A stretch of DNA of 64,000 nucleotides, taken from contig NC_063016.1 in NCBI RefSeq assembly GCF_020509005.1, positions 558,001 through 622,000 of the forward strand, written 5' to 3'. Under the pieces are notes generated by a model. The model was not told where the DNA came from. It did no database searches and saw only the letters and a list, made by a program, of their open reading frames with translations. A program made the translations under genes and the position numbers. Shown here piece by piece: positions 1-10,477 of this stretch. Position 1 is the first letter of the stretch; the number at the start of each line of letters is the position of its first letter. The DNA is from Fulvia fulva. Its lineage: Eukaryota; Ascomycota; Dothideomycetes; Mycosphaerellales; Mycosphaerellaceae.

Positions 1-250
1 CGCGATGTTCCTGTGTGACTGGCGCAAAATCGAAGACAAATTTACTGAAGAGTTGCAGAGAGAAGAGGTGGAGTGTGTGATAAGGAAGGCGTTCTTATCG
101 CGGCTTCAGATCCTCCGCGAATCCGCCAACTGGTTCTGCCTCGGCAACAATGCTGTGTGACTATCGCAACGACGATGAAGCGACGGCACATTCACGGCGA
201 CAAAATCACGATACCGTCGCTTGCGCCATGGAGCGCTTCCGAGCCAAAAT

Positions 251-1861
251 CTATGCTACACCACCAGCGACGCCAGGGCCATCTTCATGCCTCTTGGGCC
301 AGCCAAAGTCGAAATGGACAAAGCTACATGCCCTGTCGCGGCGGACAGCATTGATAGTCCTGGCAGCCGTGTGTGCACGCGATTCTCGTTGCACCCAGAT
401 CTCGGCCCTACGCTTCTCGACGTCGTAGATGTCTGCGGCTTGGTTGTCAATCCACCAGAGGCCGAGAGGATCAAGATCTTCTAGATAGCGATCCACAAGC
501 TCGCGGTGGGTATGACTCATGGTCTGACGGGGCAGTGCTCGCAGACCTGCTCCTTTGGGAAGCCAACCTTGGCCACAGCGCAGAACTTTCAGGCCTTTCC
601 AATGGTGGGCGAAGATGCTCGCAACGGCCGAGGAATGCGTCTGCGGTAAGTCGCTGTAGTAATTGGTACGAGACCTTGAGAGGTCTTCGTCTGATTCCTG
701 GTAGGCCAGTGCCGGAAGCCACTCAGCACAGCCTTCCAAATCGAGCCATTGTAGACGGAGTAGGTTGCCGCTCAGCTGTCGCAGTATGCTTGCTGGCTCA
801 CTGTAGTCCTCGTCTATACCAAAATAGTAGTGGCTGCCCCCAGCTCGGATCGGCAGGCTGTGCTGGCTGGTGACGGTGGTGGTTGCCAGGTTTGGGGCCA
901 AGGTAGGTCGAGGCCAATATGCCAATGACAGGTGCGTCAGATTTGGTGTAAGTTTCGACAAAGCGAGAAGGTCTCGCCACGATGTGCCGGTAGGCGGATG
1001 TGACAACGAGAGATGGGTCAGCTGTGAGAAGCGTGACATAGGCAGGCCCGGCGAAAGAGCAGCTTCCAATGCCTCGTCTTGCTCCCAAGACTCTGCCACA
1101 GCAGGCTCGACTTCATGATGGGCCGCTGCAGCTGAGGCTCCCTTCAAGTACTTGACCAGTCGATGCAGCGTCAAGGATCCTTCCCCGAACAGGCCGGCCA
1201 TATCCAGATACGTGACGGGCTCATTGCCTGCAGTGAGAGCATCGAACACTGATATCCCAATGTTGGGGCCATAAAATGCAAGATAGCTCATCAGCTGCAA
1301 TCGTAGTCGTAATGGAAGTTCCACCAAAGCAGGCAGATCTTCCTCATCGAACATTTCCCACGATTCGGCAGCCGTTTTCAGAGCCAAGTGCATCAAACCG
1401 CCTGGCCGTTCACCGCTGCCTCCAGGCCCAGTTCCAGTGAGTTGAGCAAATCGCATCAAGTCACTCGGCCTACTACGGTCATTGTTAGCACGCGATCGTG
1501 ACGATCTGCCGGTCCTGAATGGTAATATCGGCGTCCATGTCGTTCGTTTGATCCAGCTCGCAGGTGGGGCCGGTCCTGGCGTACGGTTTGGCAGCCTCGT
1601 CCGTGGTGTACGCTTGGGTATGGGAGGCGCGGTGTCCGGGACTCCAATCATGGCTCCAATCTGTGGTGGAAGTGCTAACCTTTGGCTGACAGCCTCAGCA
1701 AGCTCTCGCTTCTTCTGCGCTGCATCTCTTCCGACTATCTTCCTTGACTCCGCTAGACGCTCGTTGACAGTGGCTGTCTTCTGACTGCCATCTTGGCTAT
1801 GATTGCCACCTGATGACGACCCTTGTAGTTGCTTGAAGTTGAAGGTGCGTTTCTTGGGCAT
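251..1861 (-). CDS. Conserved fungal protein with MPKKR start and leucine-rich C-terminal half
   Basis: A single open frame of 536 codons, starting at the ATG at 1861; the frame runs five codons further upstream but only to a GTG. The N-terminus (MPKKRTFNFKQ) is basic, followed by a segment rich in Ala, Arg and Glu (NERLAESRKIVGRDAAQKKRELAEAVSQR split over about residues 35-70) and a Pro-rich stretch with RTPGPAPP. The second half has spaced Leu-rich segments (LTHLSLSH, LTHLSLAYW, LQWLDLEGCAEWLPAL), which look like degenerate leucine-rich repeats. No signal peptide, membrane segment or catalytic motif is visible. From memory, similar proteins are widespread in filamentous ascomycetes and function unassigned; some database entries carry a 'tafazzin' label, which nothing in this sequence supports. 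It is transcribed divergently from the gene at 2387. The gene call is fairly sure; the function is unknown. Confidence 0.8.
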   Translation of the reverse strand: MPKKRTFNFKQLQGSSSGGNHSQDGSQKTATVNERLAESRKIVGRDAAQKKRELAEAVSQRLALPPQIGAMIGVPDTAPPIPKRTPRTRLPNRTPGPAPPASWIKRTTWTPILPFRTGRSSRSRANNDRSRPSDLMRFAQLTGTGPGGSGERPGGLMHLALKTAAESWEMFDEEDLPALVELPLRLRLQLMSYLAFYGPNIGISVFDALTAGNEPVTYLDMAGLFGEGSLTLHRLVKYLKGASAAAAHHEVEPAVAESWEQDEALEAALSPGLPMSRFSQLTHLSLSHPPTGTSWRDLLALSKLTPNLTHLSLAYWPRPTLAPNLATTTVTSQHSLPIRAGGSHYYFGIDEDYSEPASILRQLSGNLLRLQWLDLEGCAEWLPALAYQESDEDLSRSRTNYYSDLPQTHSSAVASIFAHHWKGLKVLRCGQGWLPKGAGLRALPRQTMSHTHRELVDRYLEDLDPLGLWWIDNQAADIYDVEKRRAEIWVQRESRAHTAARTINAVRRDRACSFVHFDFGWPKRHEDGPGVAGGVA

Positions 1862-2386
1862 GAAGCACAAGAACACGACTGTTGACCAAGAGATCCCAGG
1901 GTTCCAAGGCCAGCGTCCAGATCATATATCAGCGGCCAGGTATGACTCAGGTGAGGTTGTTGCTATTGTGATGCGTGGTGCAGGTGGTTGTGGCGAAGCT
2001 GCAGCCGAGGAGTGTCTTCGAAGTACGCTAACGTCGAATGCGGACGGTGCAGTGTGGTCTGCACCGTGAGACAGCATCTATGACAATGAGCGTTTGATGC
2101 CACACAATGCCGAGAATCACAATGCATACGATGCCATGATGTCTGCCTCCAGGTGTTCAGCAATTGTCAATACTCGAGATGGCGCCTATAACAATGCGCC
2201 CACCCACGTTCTCGTCGGCCAAAGCAGCGTCTGAGTTTGATCTACCGGGATTGCCCTGGCTAGAAGAGACATGGGTACGTGCAATGCTGGGAAGGAGTCA
2301 TCTGGAAATGTCCTCAAGGCATCTCATGCTCAGCATCAATTGCTGAGACAACACCTTCGTAGCATGTGACTCACTCATCGCTGCCC
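1862..2386. other. Divergent intergenic region between two head-to-head genes
   Basis: This 525-bp stretch separates the minus-strand gene ending its start codon at 1861 from the plus-strand gene starting at 2387, so it must hold both promoters. Base composition is ordinary, without RIP signature. I saw no convincing TATA box or other motif that would locate the start sites. Short frames in it are not supported. Confidence 0.5.
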
Positions 2387-2857
2387 ATGTGGCGGAGTAA
2401 GCGCAACGTCCGAATCCAGTACACACTCCTCGAGCCCTCATCGCCCGAAATAATAAAGACCAACACCGATCGCCTCGACGATCTTGTCACCTACCAGAGT
2501 CTCACAGGAGCCAAGGTCTCGACAGTAAAGGGTGTCGACAAAACATCAGGCTCAGGCAACCGCAGAGGCGAGTGGGACTGGCGAGGGAAAGGATGGCTCA
2601 AGATTGCCGGGTCACATTGGGAGATCCTAGGTTGGGGCGAAGAGGAGCACAATGGCAATAAGTGGATGGTGACAATGTTCGTAAAGACAATGTTCACGCC
2701 AGCTGGTCTTGACGTGTATTCCAAAGCAAGAGAAGGACTGAATGCGAAGACTCTCGCCGACATCAAGGCTGCTCTGTCCAAGGTGGAGGATGGTGACGTG
2801 CAGAAGATGGTGGTAGAGCTGTTCGAGATAACGAGTGATGGATCGAGGACAGACTGA
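2387..2857 (+). CDS. Small conserved hypothetical protein (156 aa)
   Basis: The first ATG is at 2387 (MWRSKRN); the frame extends upstream only to a GTG. The protein is 156 residues, soluble-looking, with the segments RIQYTLLEP, DRLDDLVTYQSL, GEWDWRGKGWLKIAGSHWEILGWG and KWMVTMFVKTMFTPAGLDVY. The Trp/Gly-rich centre suggests a compact beta-structured domain. I recall similar short proteins in other filamentous fungi but no assigned function, so I give none. No intron is needed. It is divergent from the 251-1861 gene and about 750 bp upstream of the small spliced frame at 3610. An antisense frame (2491-3126) overlaps it but looks like a shadow. Confidence 0.75.
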   Translation: MWRSKRNVRIQYTLLEPSSPEIIKTNTDRLDDLVTYQSLTGAKVSTVKGVDKTSGSGNRRGEWDWRGKGWLKIAGSHWEILGWGEEEHNGNKWMVTMFVKTMFTPAGLDVYSKAREGLNAKTLADIKAALSKVEDGDVQKMVVELFEITSDGSRTD

Positions 2858-3609
2858 CGAGGATGGGCGCATAGCCTACATTTCTTGTGGTCAGTAGTGT
2901 ATGCTCGGGTCGTCGCCGCGAACAGGTGGACACTGCACTGCAACAGAGGCATCTCGCGAACACGCTTCCGCGACCTTTCTCGACCTACCCCAAGGGTGCT
3001 CAACAAAAGAGCTTGACGCCGTGAATTCACACCTGCACATTCATGTCTTTTTAGCGACGAAAATCTACTGCGGCGCAGCGACCGCTTGTAAGGCGAAAGC
3101 GTACAAACGCGCCCCTCTCTCCACAAATTTACAGAGGCCGACGGTGCTCAGAGTGTCTCGCGCAGACTCTGATCACTGTCGCGCTTTGAAGCAAGCTGGC
3201 TGCCTTATTAACAGCCCTCGCCTGCTGTCTTGGTCGCTCCTGTCACGGCAGCTATCTCTCAGTGCCCGCCTGTTGCGAAGGCAGCGCTCCCCTGCAAAAA
3301 GCCCCTATAACACGTTAACATGCTGACAATGATGGTAGATCACACTGCGACACGTCGCTTTGCTAAGGACAAAGCATAGAAAGCACACGAAGCATTCGAC
3401 AGATGTTTCATGCAGCTAAGGGCAAGCACAACACCTTTGTTGCTGCTGTCTCGTCGCAAGAAGAAGCACATGCTGGTCTCTGGCATCATGCATACTGAAG
3501 TTTGCCATGTTCTTTTGTTCGTCGATAATATATATTCGTCTGCGGGCGATACTTTCTGTCTTGTCCTGAAGCCAGTCAGCTTCATTTGACTTTCACACTC
3601 AGCAGAATC
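2858..3609. other. Intergenic region, no feature recognised
   Basis: About 750 bp between the small hypothetical gene and the spliced upstream frame at 3610. Composition is ordinary with no RIP skew. The short frames on both strands (for example 2901-3326 plus, 3340-3630 minus) show no family resemblance. It presumably holds the terminator of the left gene and the promoter of the right transcript, but neither can be placed. Confidence 0.4.
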
Positions 3610-3968
3610 ATGGTCCTGTTCAATGAACAAGACCGAAGACGCATCAATGACTCAGAGGTACGTCCCCGAAGCAAGCATCGAGCAGTGGCCAGACTAGTGT
3701 ATATATATATATATATATCGCCTCGTGTTGTGCATGTGCCATGCGGTCTACTATGGTCTCGGACACTATGCCAAGCCGTCCTCGAGTATGGCTAACAATC
3801 TTCCGTTTGTAGGACTTTGCCATGTCCGAGGGCTTTGCTGCAGCCTTAATGCAGAACATCACACTCGCAGAAAGACTCAACGAAGATTTAGCAGGAAGCT
3901 CCGTCGAACCAACTCAAGCGCATGATGTCTTTCCGATCGGTTATCTCTACCTCTTCATCCAATGCTGA
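3610..3968 (+). CDS. Small spliced ORF (67 codons) upstream of and overlapping the DUF3669 gene
   Basis: Exon 1 is 3610-3657 (ATG, MVLFNEQDRRRINDSE), followed by a canonical donor GTACGT at 3658. A GGCTAAC branch site and TTTGTAG acceptor end the intron at 3812. Exon 2 (3813-3968) continues in phase (DFAMSEGFAAALMQNITLAERLNEDL...) to a TGA at 3966-3968. The product would be 67 residues, acidic and amphipathic, with no recognised domain. The end overlaps the ATG of the DUF3669 frame (3922) by 47 bases in another frame. It could be a small gene, an overlapping uORF in the DUF3669 leader, or the original N-terminus of that gene after a frameshift. The intron signals are good; that the protein is made is inference. 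Confidence 0.4.
3658..3812 (+). other. Intron 1 (155 bp), resembles intron 2 of the next gene
   Basis: It starts GTACGT, ends TTTGTAG and has AGTATGGCTAACA just before the acceptor. It shares GCATCG-x-GCAGTGGC near the 5' end and AGTATGGCTAACA near the 3' end with the intron at 4129-4289. A (TA)n tract lies inside it. Confidence 0.6.
3700..3718. repeat. (TA)n microsatellite
   Basis: A run of nine TA units inside the 155-bp intron; an ordinary dinucleotide repeat. Confidence 0.9.
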
Positions 3969-5192
3969 AACACAGCAAGCAGCAAACTCAAACGCGGACC
4001 AGTATCGCGAAATTGGGCAAGGCTCGGTCGGCAAAATATTCGAGCACCCAGGTACCACCAGATGTTACAAACTCCCGCTGCTCAAGAACTCCGACAAGCT
4101 CTACAACAACTACATCATGCAAACACAGGTCCGTTGTCGAAGAGTACTGGGCATCGGGCAGTGGCTTAGACCGTAGTGGAGCGTGAGAGACTTGCGCTGC
4201 ACGGGACGCTATACTCTGGGTCTTACACCACAGTCTGAGCCACTGCCACTCACTTCTCGGTAGTATGGCTAACACCTTTCTTTTTGTAGGTCCAAGCTGC
4301 GTTCGACTCCGTGGCCAAGACCGTTCCTGACGTTGCTGTTCAGGTCAGCATTCCTCGGGCATTCTGGTGGGCCAACAAAGACACTGCATCATTCTGGGAT
4401 GACAACATCGACAGATTCGCGTGGGAGTCTGACCTTGCCAAAGGGCGGATGGATGTACTATGCATGGAGCGGATCTTTCCAGTTCCTCAGCCGCTTCGCA
4501 ACCTCCTGATACAGAAGTATTGTCGACCAGAGGATCGAGAAACTGCCAAAGCCAACCCAAAGAATAAGCACTGTCTCGTTCGTCCAATGCTGGGCCGCTC
4601 GGCACACAGAATGAGTTCGCTACCGCTCAACCTCCGCAATTTTCCAATGACCGTTGACAGGTTTGAGGAACTAGGTCTACCTGCTGAGGAATATACGACG
4701 GCTATGGCCGATGCGATGGCCGTTCTTCACTGGAACGCCAAGCTTGATGGCCTGGACATCGAGTTCGTACTTGGCAGCTCACCAACACTGGAGCAGGAGG
4801 TGCGTCGTCCGCTCACATACGAAGACATCAAATCCTTGCCCCAAGGCGCCAGCACTTTCGAGATGGTCACCAACCCAGCGGCCGTTTTCAAGAAGCGTAT
4901 CATGTCACTGTGGATGATCGATTTTGATTCCTGCTCAGCGATCACTGTTGATGCCGCTGGGGTTAAGAAGGCTGTCAAGACTTTCATGGAAACTTATGCC
5001 TACTGCCCGCGACCATCCAAGGGCGGCACATTTCGACAAAATCTGTGGGTACGTTTTGGTAGGAGATACATCGACACCAGCCAAAAGTTTCTCTCGGGCC
5101 GCGACAAGGATCTGCCGAAAGACTTCCTCGAAGGTGTCACCAGCAATGTCAACGCCAACAGAGCTCGCGAGCGCACAGACTCTGCCCCTTAA
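3922..5192 (+). CDS. DUF3669 domain protein (two exons)
   Basis: Exon 1 is 3922-4128 (MMSFRSVIS... to YIMQTQ) and exon 2 is 4290-5192 (VQAAFDSVAK... to the TAA). The 161-bp intron has a weak GTCCGT donor but a good GGCTAAC branch site and TTTTTGTAG acceptor, and joining the exons keeps phase 0. The 369-residue product has the features I associate with fungal DUF3669 proteins: REIGQGSVGKIFEHPGTTRCYKLP near residue 30, LCMERIFPVP, a DREx-rich linker, LRNFPMTVDRFEELGLP, then YTTAMADAMAVLHWNAKLDGLDIEFVLG and LWMIDFDSC. The glycine-rich REIGxGS start, the MADAMAVLHW segment and IDFDSC recall a protein kinase-like fold, but no HRD or DFG motif is present, so I do not propose kinase activity. Function unknown. 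The last gene before the transposon nest. Confidence 0.8.
4129..4289 (+). other. Intron 2 (161 bp) with long inverted repeat, candidate introner-like element
   Basis: Arms GGCAGTGGCTTAGAC (4157-4171) and GTCTGAGCCACTGCC (4233-4247) pair over 15 bases with one G-U pair. Its ends resemble the 155-bp intron at 3658. See findings. Confidence 0.6.
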
Positions 5193-5447
5193 ACGCCTAG
5201 ACGAGAACGGTCATCCACAAGTACTTAGCCACCATCTGTTCGTAAATCGCTGCTTGGCTACCAAGGTCGCCTCCTAACTCTATATATCTCAGCAGTACCC
5301 CTATGCACCCCCGCTACGTAATCAACCGTTGAAGGTTAACGAGATTCGACGCGCAAATTTCAGGGTCCAAAGGGGCCCTCAGCTCGTCAACAGTATATAC
5401 TTTATATAATAAGTTAGCTAGTATCGCTCCGAGTAAGTACTTTATAT
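5193..5447. other. Gene/transposon boundary
   Basis: The 3' flank of the DUF3669 gene has ordinary composition to about 5385. After GCTCGTCAACAG the sequence becomes TA-rich (two copies of TACTTTATATA at about 5396 and 5437) and leads into the (TAGA) tail of LINE A at 5448. No gene. Confidence 0.6.
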
Positions 5448-6990
5448 AAATAGATAGATATTTCATTAAGCTGTTGTAGTGCCCTTTGGCCTATACAGCT
5501 ATACTATCTTGTTTTCGTATATATAGAGGGGAAACCGTATTAGTAAAAACCCCTCCTCCTTCCCGCCTATCTTTTCCCCCTAGCTATCGTCTTAAATTTC
5601 CCTTATTAGGGGTACGCTAGTGTTATAGGCCTACCCTAATAACTACCCTATCTATAACCCCTCTAGCTTCCGCCTCTTATCTATCTACTCCTCCGTCTCG
5701 CTAGCGAGGCTAAACTACTAGAGGTATCCCTACTATAGTATCTACCGAGAGATTCGGCAAATGTTACCTTTATCCCTAATAATTAACTTATAGTCTCTCC
5801 TTCCCGCTTAGTGCCTCTAATTTCCCCTACCTCTCGCCTACTACGGGTATCGTAGTAGTATATATTCTAGGTTTTACGATAGGTAGCTATACTAGTAGGC
5901 TAGGCTATAGATATCTAGTACGCGTCTCCTAAATAGGTAGGTCCTTAATCTAATATATTCGGACCTAATTTAGATCGCTATACTTACTTCGGCCCTTATG
6001 AGGTCTATATATAGCTAGTAATTGTGTCTCTAGATGGCTCGGAGTACTATCGGGCCTATTGTCTTAGGGGGCTTCCTTTTCTAGTCCTACTCCTATAGGT
6101 AGCTCGCTATCTATTCCGCTAGGCTTTATGTCTTAGCCTTGCTCCCGCCGGCCTAGCGAGTCCTACGCTCCTCCTCTTTTTGTGCTAGCTATTCGGTACT
6201 TATCTATACGGCCGTAAAGGTAGTAAGGTCATCCTCTTTTTAGCTTATCCTATATCCGGCCCCTCTCCGGTAGCGGCTTTCTATCTTATTCTTTACCTCC
6301 TAGATCGTAGTTTATACTAGGTAATCTGTCGTCTTTACCGCGTATTAAATTCTTATTCCCCGGATGTACTAGCCGATTAGTAGTGTTCCTATCTCTATTT
6401 CTACCGTACTTATTAACGTTGTCTTATATACGCCTAGTATCCTACGAAGGTTACCTACCTATTTCCTATTTAGGGATTACTCTATCCGTTTTGGGATCGG
6501 CTTACCTACGCCTTCTATTCCCTAAATCTATACCCCGTATAACATAGCTAGTCTAACGATCGCCTTATATATTACTCTTGCCTTATCGAATGTTACTCCC
6601 TATATAGATGCCGTAAGCCTCTTTATCGAGACTTCGTTAACTTACGCTCGACTCTAGGATTTCTTAATCTATATATTCTAGCTTAGCTTCGGGTCGAGCT
6701 AGATCCCTAGTACTCGTAGCTCCGCTAATAGCTTAGTCTCGTAGCCTTAGATTCTTACCGCCGCCCTTATATTATAGTATATTCTCGCTTTACTAAAGTG
6801 TATAAGTTAGTACTTTTTAGGGGCGAACCGGGTACTATACTTCTTTACCTACTCCTCGTATTTCTTGTGCCTATCTTTAAGGAGGCGACAGTTCTCTTCT
6901 ATCGAGTCTAACTAGGCTAGAATGTTTATATCGTCTATAAACCCTAATACTAAGGTTTACGGAGAGGTAAGTAGGGGGATTAGATTAGAT
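5448..6990 (-). mobile_element. LINE A, 5'-truncated RIP-mutated copy (Tad1-like)
   Basis: The complement of this stretch matches 17035-18575 of the plus-strand LINE A along its whole length. It ends with the same 3' sequence (CAGCTTAATGAAAT then TAGA/TCTA repeats, here at 5448-5465 on the plus strand). It contains the reverse-transcriptase end from just before the FVDD box through the C-terminus, with the frame broken by TAG/TAA at former Trp and Gln codons. The break at about 6990 coincides with loss of homology, as expected for 5' truncation in target-primed reverse transcription. CpA and TpG are nearly absent. No clear target duplication was found because both flanks are degraded. Confidence 0.85.
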
Positions 6991-7127
6991 ATACATTATA
7001 AAGGTTTATAATCGTGTTAATATAAAGTAGCTAGGTACGTAGGAAAGAGGAGCGCGAGGTACGCCGAGGTTATATATAGCCGAGGCGCGCTAGTAACGCG
7101 TAGCTACGTGACCTATATACTAGCTAA
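6991..7127 (-). mobile_element. RIP-mutated Gypsy LTR remnant (element E), left piece
   Basis: Contains GAAAGAGGAGCGCGAGG and related blocks that recur at 46590-46640 in another degraded LTR. Because a 17-bp target duplication brackets LINE A, this piece was originally contiguous with 18593, where a C-rich tract (complement of a polypurine tract) follows. It is therefore read as the 3' LTR end of a minus-strand Gypsy element. Too decayed for exact limits. Confidence 0.55.
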
Positions 7128-7144
7128 CTATTTACTAGGCCTAG
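7128..7144. repeat. Target-site duplication of LINE A, left copy
   Basis: CTATTTACTAGGCCTAG, 17 bp, identical to 18576-18592 at the other end of the LINE. It fixes the 5' end of the element at 7145. Confidence 0.85.
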
Positions 7145-10100
7145 AGCAAAACGGATTTTTTGCCGCGCACCTATAGCGGACGAGGACTATTTATTCGATA
7201 GCCCTTATTAAGGCGAGCAATCTACTCAAGTAGTAGCGACCCGCCTACGCTAGCGGCGGCGTAATCGTAGTATAAAGAACCCTAAAACTGAGGTTCCGTT
7301 CCCCTAAAGGTAGACCCTAGAGTTACGGAGTTGCGGAGGACAACTGCCTAATTAGGAAGCGCGACCCCGAACAGTAGCGAAGGATAGTAACTAACGAGAG
7401 CTATAGCCTTACGAACACTCTATACTAAGAGTCAAACCGGGGAATAGACTAAGGAAAAACCTAGGACATAAGCTAAGGCCTACTATATAGAAAGCAGAGG
7501 CTAACGATAAACAACATAGCGTAGACGACCCTATATAAGGAGGCGGAAGACTTACTAGGGGATGGCGAACACCTAGCCCGGACATATAAGAACACTATAG
7601 TATAGCTACTAGGAGCGCTAAAAGCGCTATCACACCAAATCCCGAAAACAATCTAATAAGCAATATAGAAAGTAGCCTAGAGACTAACTATATAGGCAAC
7701 AGTAGTAGTAGGCAAGAATTAACCCCCTCCGAAGGTAAGTAAGGCGGTACGCCTATACATTACTAATCCGGCGGAAAAACAAGAAATCGTAGCCCTAATA
7801 AGCAAGGAGATTGTCGACAGAATCGGCCAAAAGGAGGTAGTTAGAGCGAGGGTAGAGGCAACAGGCGTAGTGAGACTCTTTACCGTATAAGAGTCTAATA
7901 GACGAAAGCTAGAGACCTATAAGGAGTGGACTACTAAAGTCGCGAAGTCGGCACGAGTCTCCTACTAATAGTATACCGTTATCGCCTACGGGGTCCCTAG
8001 GACATTTAAGGTCGAAGACCTTCCCTACCTCTAAGTATAGAACTAGAACACCTCCCTAGGAGTACGACTAACGAAGGCGGTATAGCTATATAAGACAGTA
8101 GACCGAGAAAAGACACACTTATCGCTTATTATCTAGGTAGAGACAGCGGAACAAGCTAACTAGATACTAGACAATAGGCTATTCTAGAACTACGAGAGAA
8201 TGGACACGGAGATCTATTAGAGTAGCTATAGGGTACTACAATGCTTCTAATGCTAACAGTACGGTCATATAGCCCTAAAATACGGGGAGAAGACCCTAAG
8301 GTGTCCTTACTACGCAGGCCTATACTAGGGAAGGGAATGCCTAAAAAAGGAGAGTAGGTGTATATACTACGGTAGAAGGCACCTAGCGTATTCAAGCCAA
8401 TGCCTAACTAGAATAGTAGCATAAGAACGAGCGAGGCAAGCAAGGATTTCTACACTAGCTAGGTACCCCTAACGGTAGTAGGAGGGACCTACCGTATATA
8501 AGGGCTTCGAACCGAGCAAAAGGAAGAGGGCAGAAGAGACGAACAAGGGAACCTAACCGTAAACGTATCTACCTCCCGGTAGGCCTCGACACCTTAACCG
8601 GGCCGCTAACGAACTAGGCTAAATGCGAATCTTTAGGGCGCCCTAGCGGCCCTAGGGCTAGCCGGATAGCGAGATATAGGCTTAGGAGACATAGTAGGTT
8701 AGTACGGAAATAGACCTTACGGATAACAAATAATACTATACGACGACATTACTATCGTATAGTATAACGTAAACAAAAGTAGGGACAAGGTCTAGCGCCA
8801 CTTTCTATAAGAGCTAGACCCGCTACGGCACTACGTTATCGCGGTATAGGAACTATAGGTCAACCCCTACGAAGGACTCCTAGCCACTTATAATGACCGG
8901 AGATACTATACCGTAATCGCGGGCTAACGAGGCGTTATCCCGAGGACATATATATACGTAAGCAAGAATATAGACCTTGAGTCGTAGAAGGTTATACTAC
9001 CGTAGTAGGGTAACCTAGGAGACATAACATTAATCTAGATCGACACGACACAAGGCCCTATCTAGATCTATAACGTTTATAACCCGCTACCGCGGGGTCG
9101 GACGAGTAGGGAACTAGGAACCCTCGCCTACCTAGAGCGGACCCTAAGCTAAGATATAAAGCAAGTACTCCTCGGCGACTTTAACCTCTACTACCTACGG
9201 TAGGGACTCGAATTCACTCCCCCGTACGCGTTTCTAGGGGAAAAGCTACTAGATATAACCGCACGCTACGGAATGGCCTTAGTAACACTAAAGGGAACAG
9301 AGACGTAGAAGGCCCGTTTAAGTATAAGCACGATCGACCTATACTTTCTATTACGAGAACTTGAAGAGAGACTAGTCTAATGCCGACCGAACTACGCGCT
9401 AGAAGCCTCCTTAGACTATATCCCTATCTAAACGACGCTAGGGGTGAAGGCGATAGAGGAGCTAGCAAGCGAACCACGCCGTAACTAGAAGAAGGCACGC
9501 TAGGACGATATAAGAGGCTTCCTAATAGCGAACCTACTATAGTATAGAGAACTCGAGACGACAGCTTAGCTAGATCAAGTAGCGGAACAGATTACCTCGG
9601 TCATATAGCAAGCAGCGGAACAATATACGCCGTTACTCCGGCTCTTAACGTAGTAGAAGGCCTTCTAGACCCCTAAATACTCTACGAAGGTAAGGGAGGC
9701 TAGAAGGGCAAGGCGACAGTAGACGAAGGAGCACACCTAAGAGACGTAGGAGCAATACTGTCGCGCGACATAAGAGAAGAAGGCATAGATAAGACGCGAT
9801 AAGCTATAGGACTAGAGAGCGACGATCGGGCTCGTTATAGAAAACCCGGAACAGATATAGAGACTTACTAAATAGGCACGACTACCTAAAGAGTAGCAAA
9901 CCCCTTACTTCCCCCTAATCGTAGACCGCGAAGGGATTGCCTAGGCTACGCCCCGGGGCAAGGCAAAAGCATTAGCCGACTATTTCTTTTCGACGTAAGT
10001 AGAGGTAGACCTTACGGATATCGACCCGAGTATATACCCGGAACCCCTAGATATAGATTAGGCGGTTAGCTCTAATATAGTAATAGGAGTTATAAGTAAG

Positions 10101-10472
10101 CTAAAAGGACGGAAAGCCCTAGGCCTAGATAGGATACTAAACATACTGCTAAAAGAGTGTAGAGAAGAGATCGCGCCGAGCCTAGTAAACCTGTTTACCG
10201 CGTGCCTACGGCTAGGGTATCACCCGAAGCCGTATAGAGAGTCTATAACAGTAGTACTACGTAAGCTATAGAAAGAGGACTATACTTAGCCTAAGTCGTA
10301 TAGACCAATCGTACTTCTAAACACGATAGGGAAGGTCCTAGAAAAGATAGTAGCCTAGAGACTTTCGTAGCTAGCCGAGGACAACTACGTACTCCTAGCA
10401 ACACAGATAGGGGGAAGAAGCTAGCGATCGATACTAATAGTAATAGAGCTAATTACGGAGCAAATTCAGACC

Positions 10473-10477
10473 CTCTA
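10473..10477. repeat. Gypsy copy 1 target-site duplication (CTCTA)
   Basis: CTCTA here and again at 16769-16773; the usual 5-bp duplication of LTR element integration. Confidence 0.85.

Noticed and set aside
373..873. 166-codon plus-strand frame opposite the 251-1861 gene
   Set aside because: Antisense shadow of a longer conserved frame, with no ATG context or motif of its own.
2491..3126. 211-codon minus-strand frame overlapping the small hypothetical gene
   Set aside because: It overlaps the better-supported frame at 2387-2857, has Ser/Arg-rich low-complexity content and no family resemblance.
3922..5192. The DUF3669 protein as an active protein kinase
   Set aside because: The glycine-rich start and IDFDSC recall the fold, but the HRD and DFG catalytic motifs are absent.
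8156..8395. Short frames inside RIP-mutated LINEs and Copia (also 21464-21727, 37555-37782 and 38179-38436)
   Set aside because: RIP creates stops in the sense frames and leaves antisense windows open by chance; these overlap recognisable transposon coding remains.
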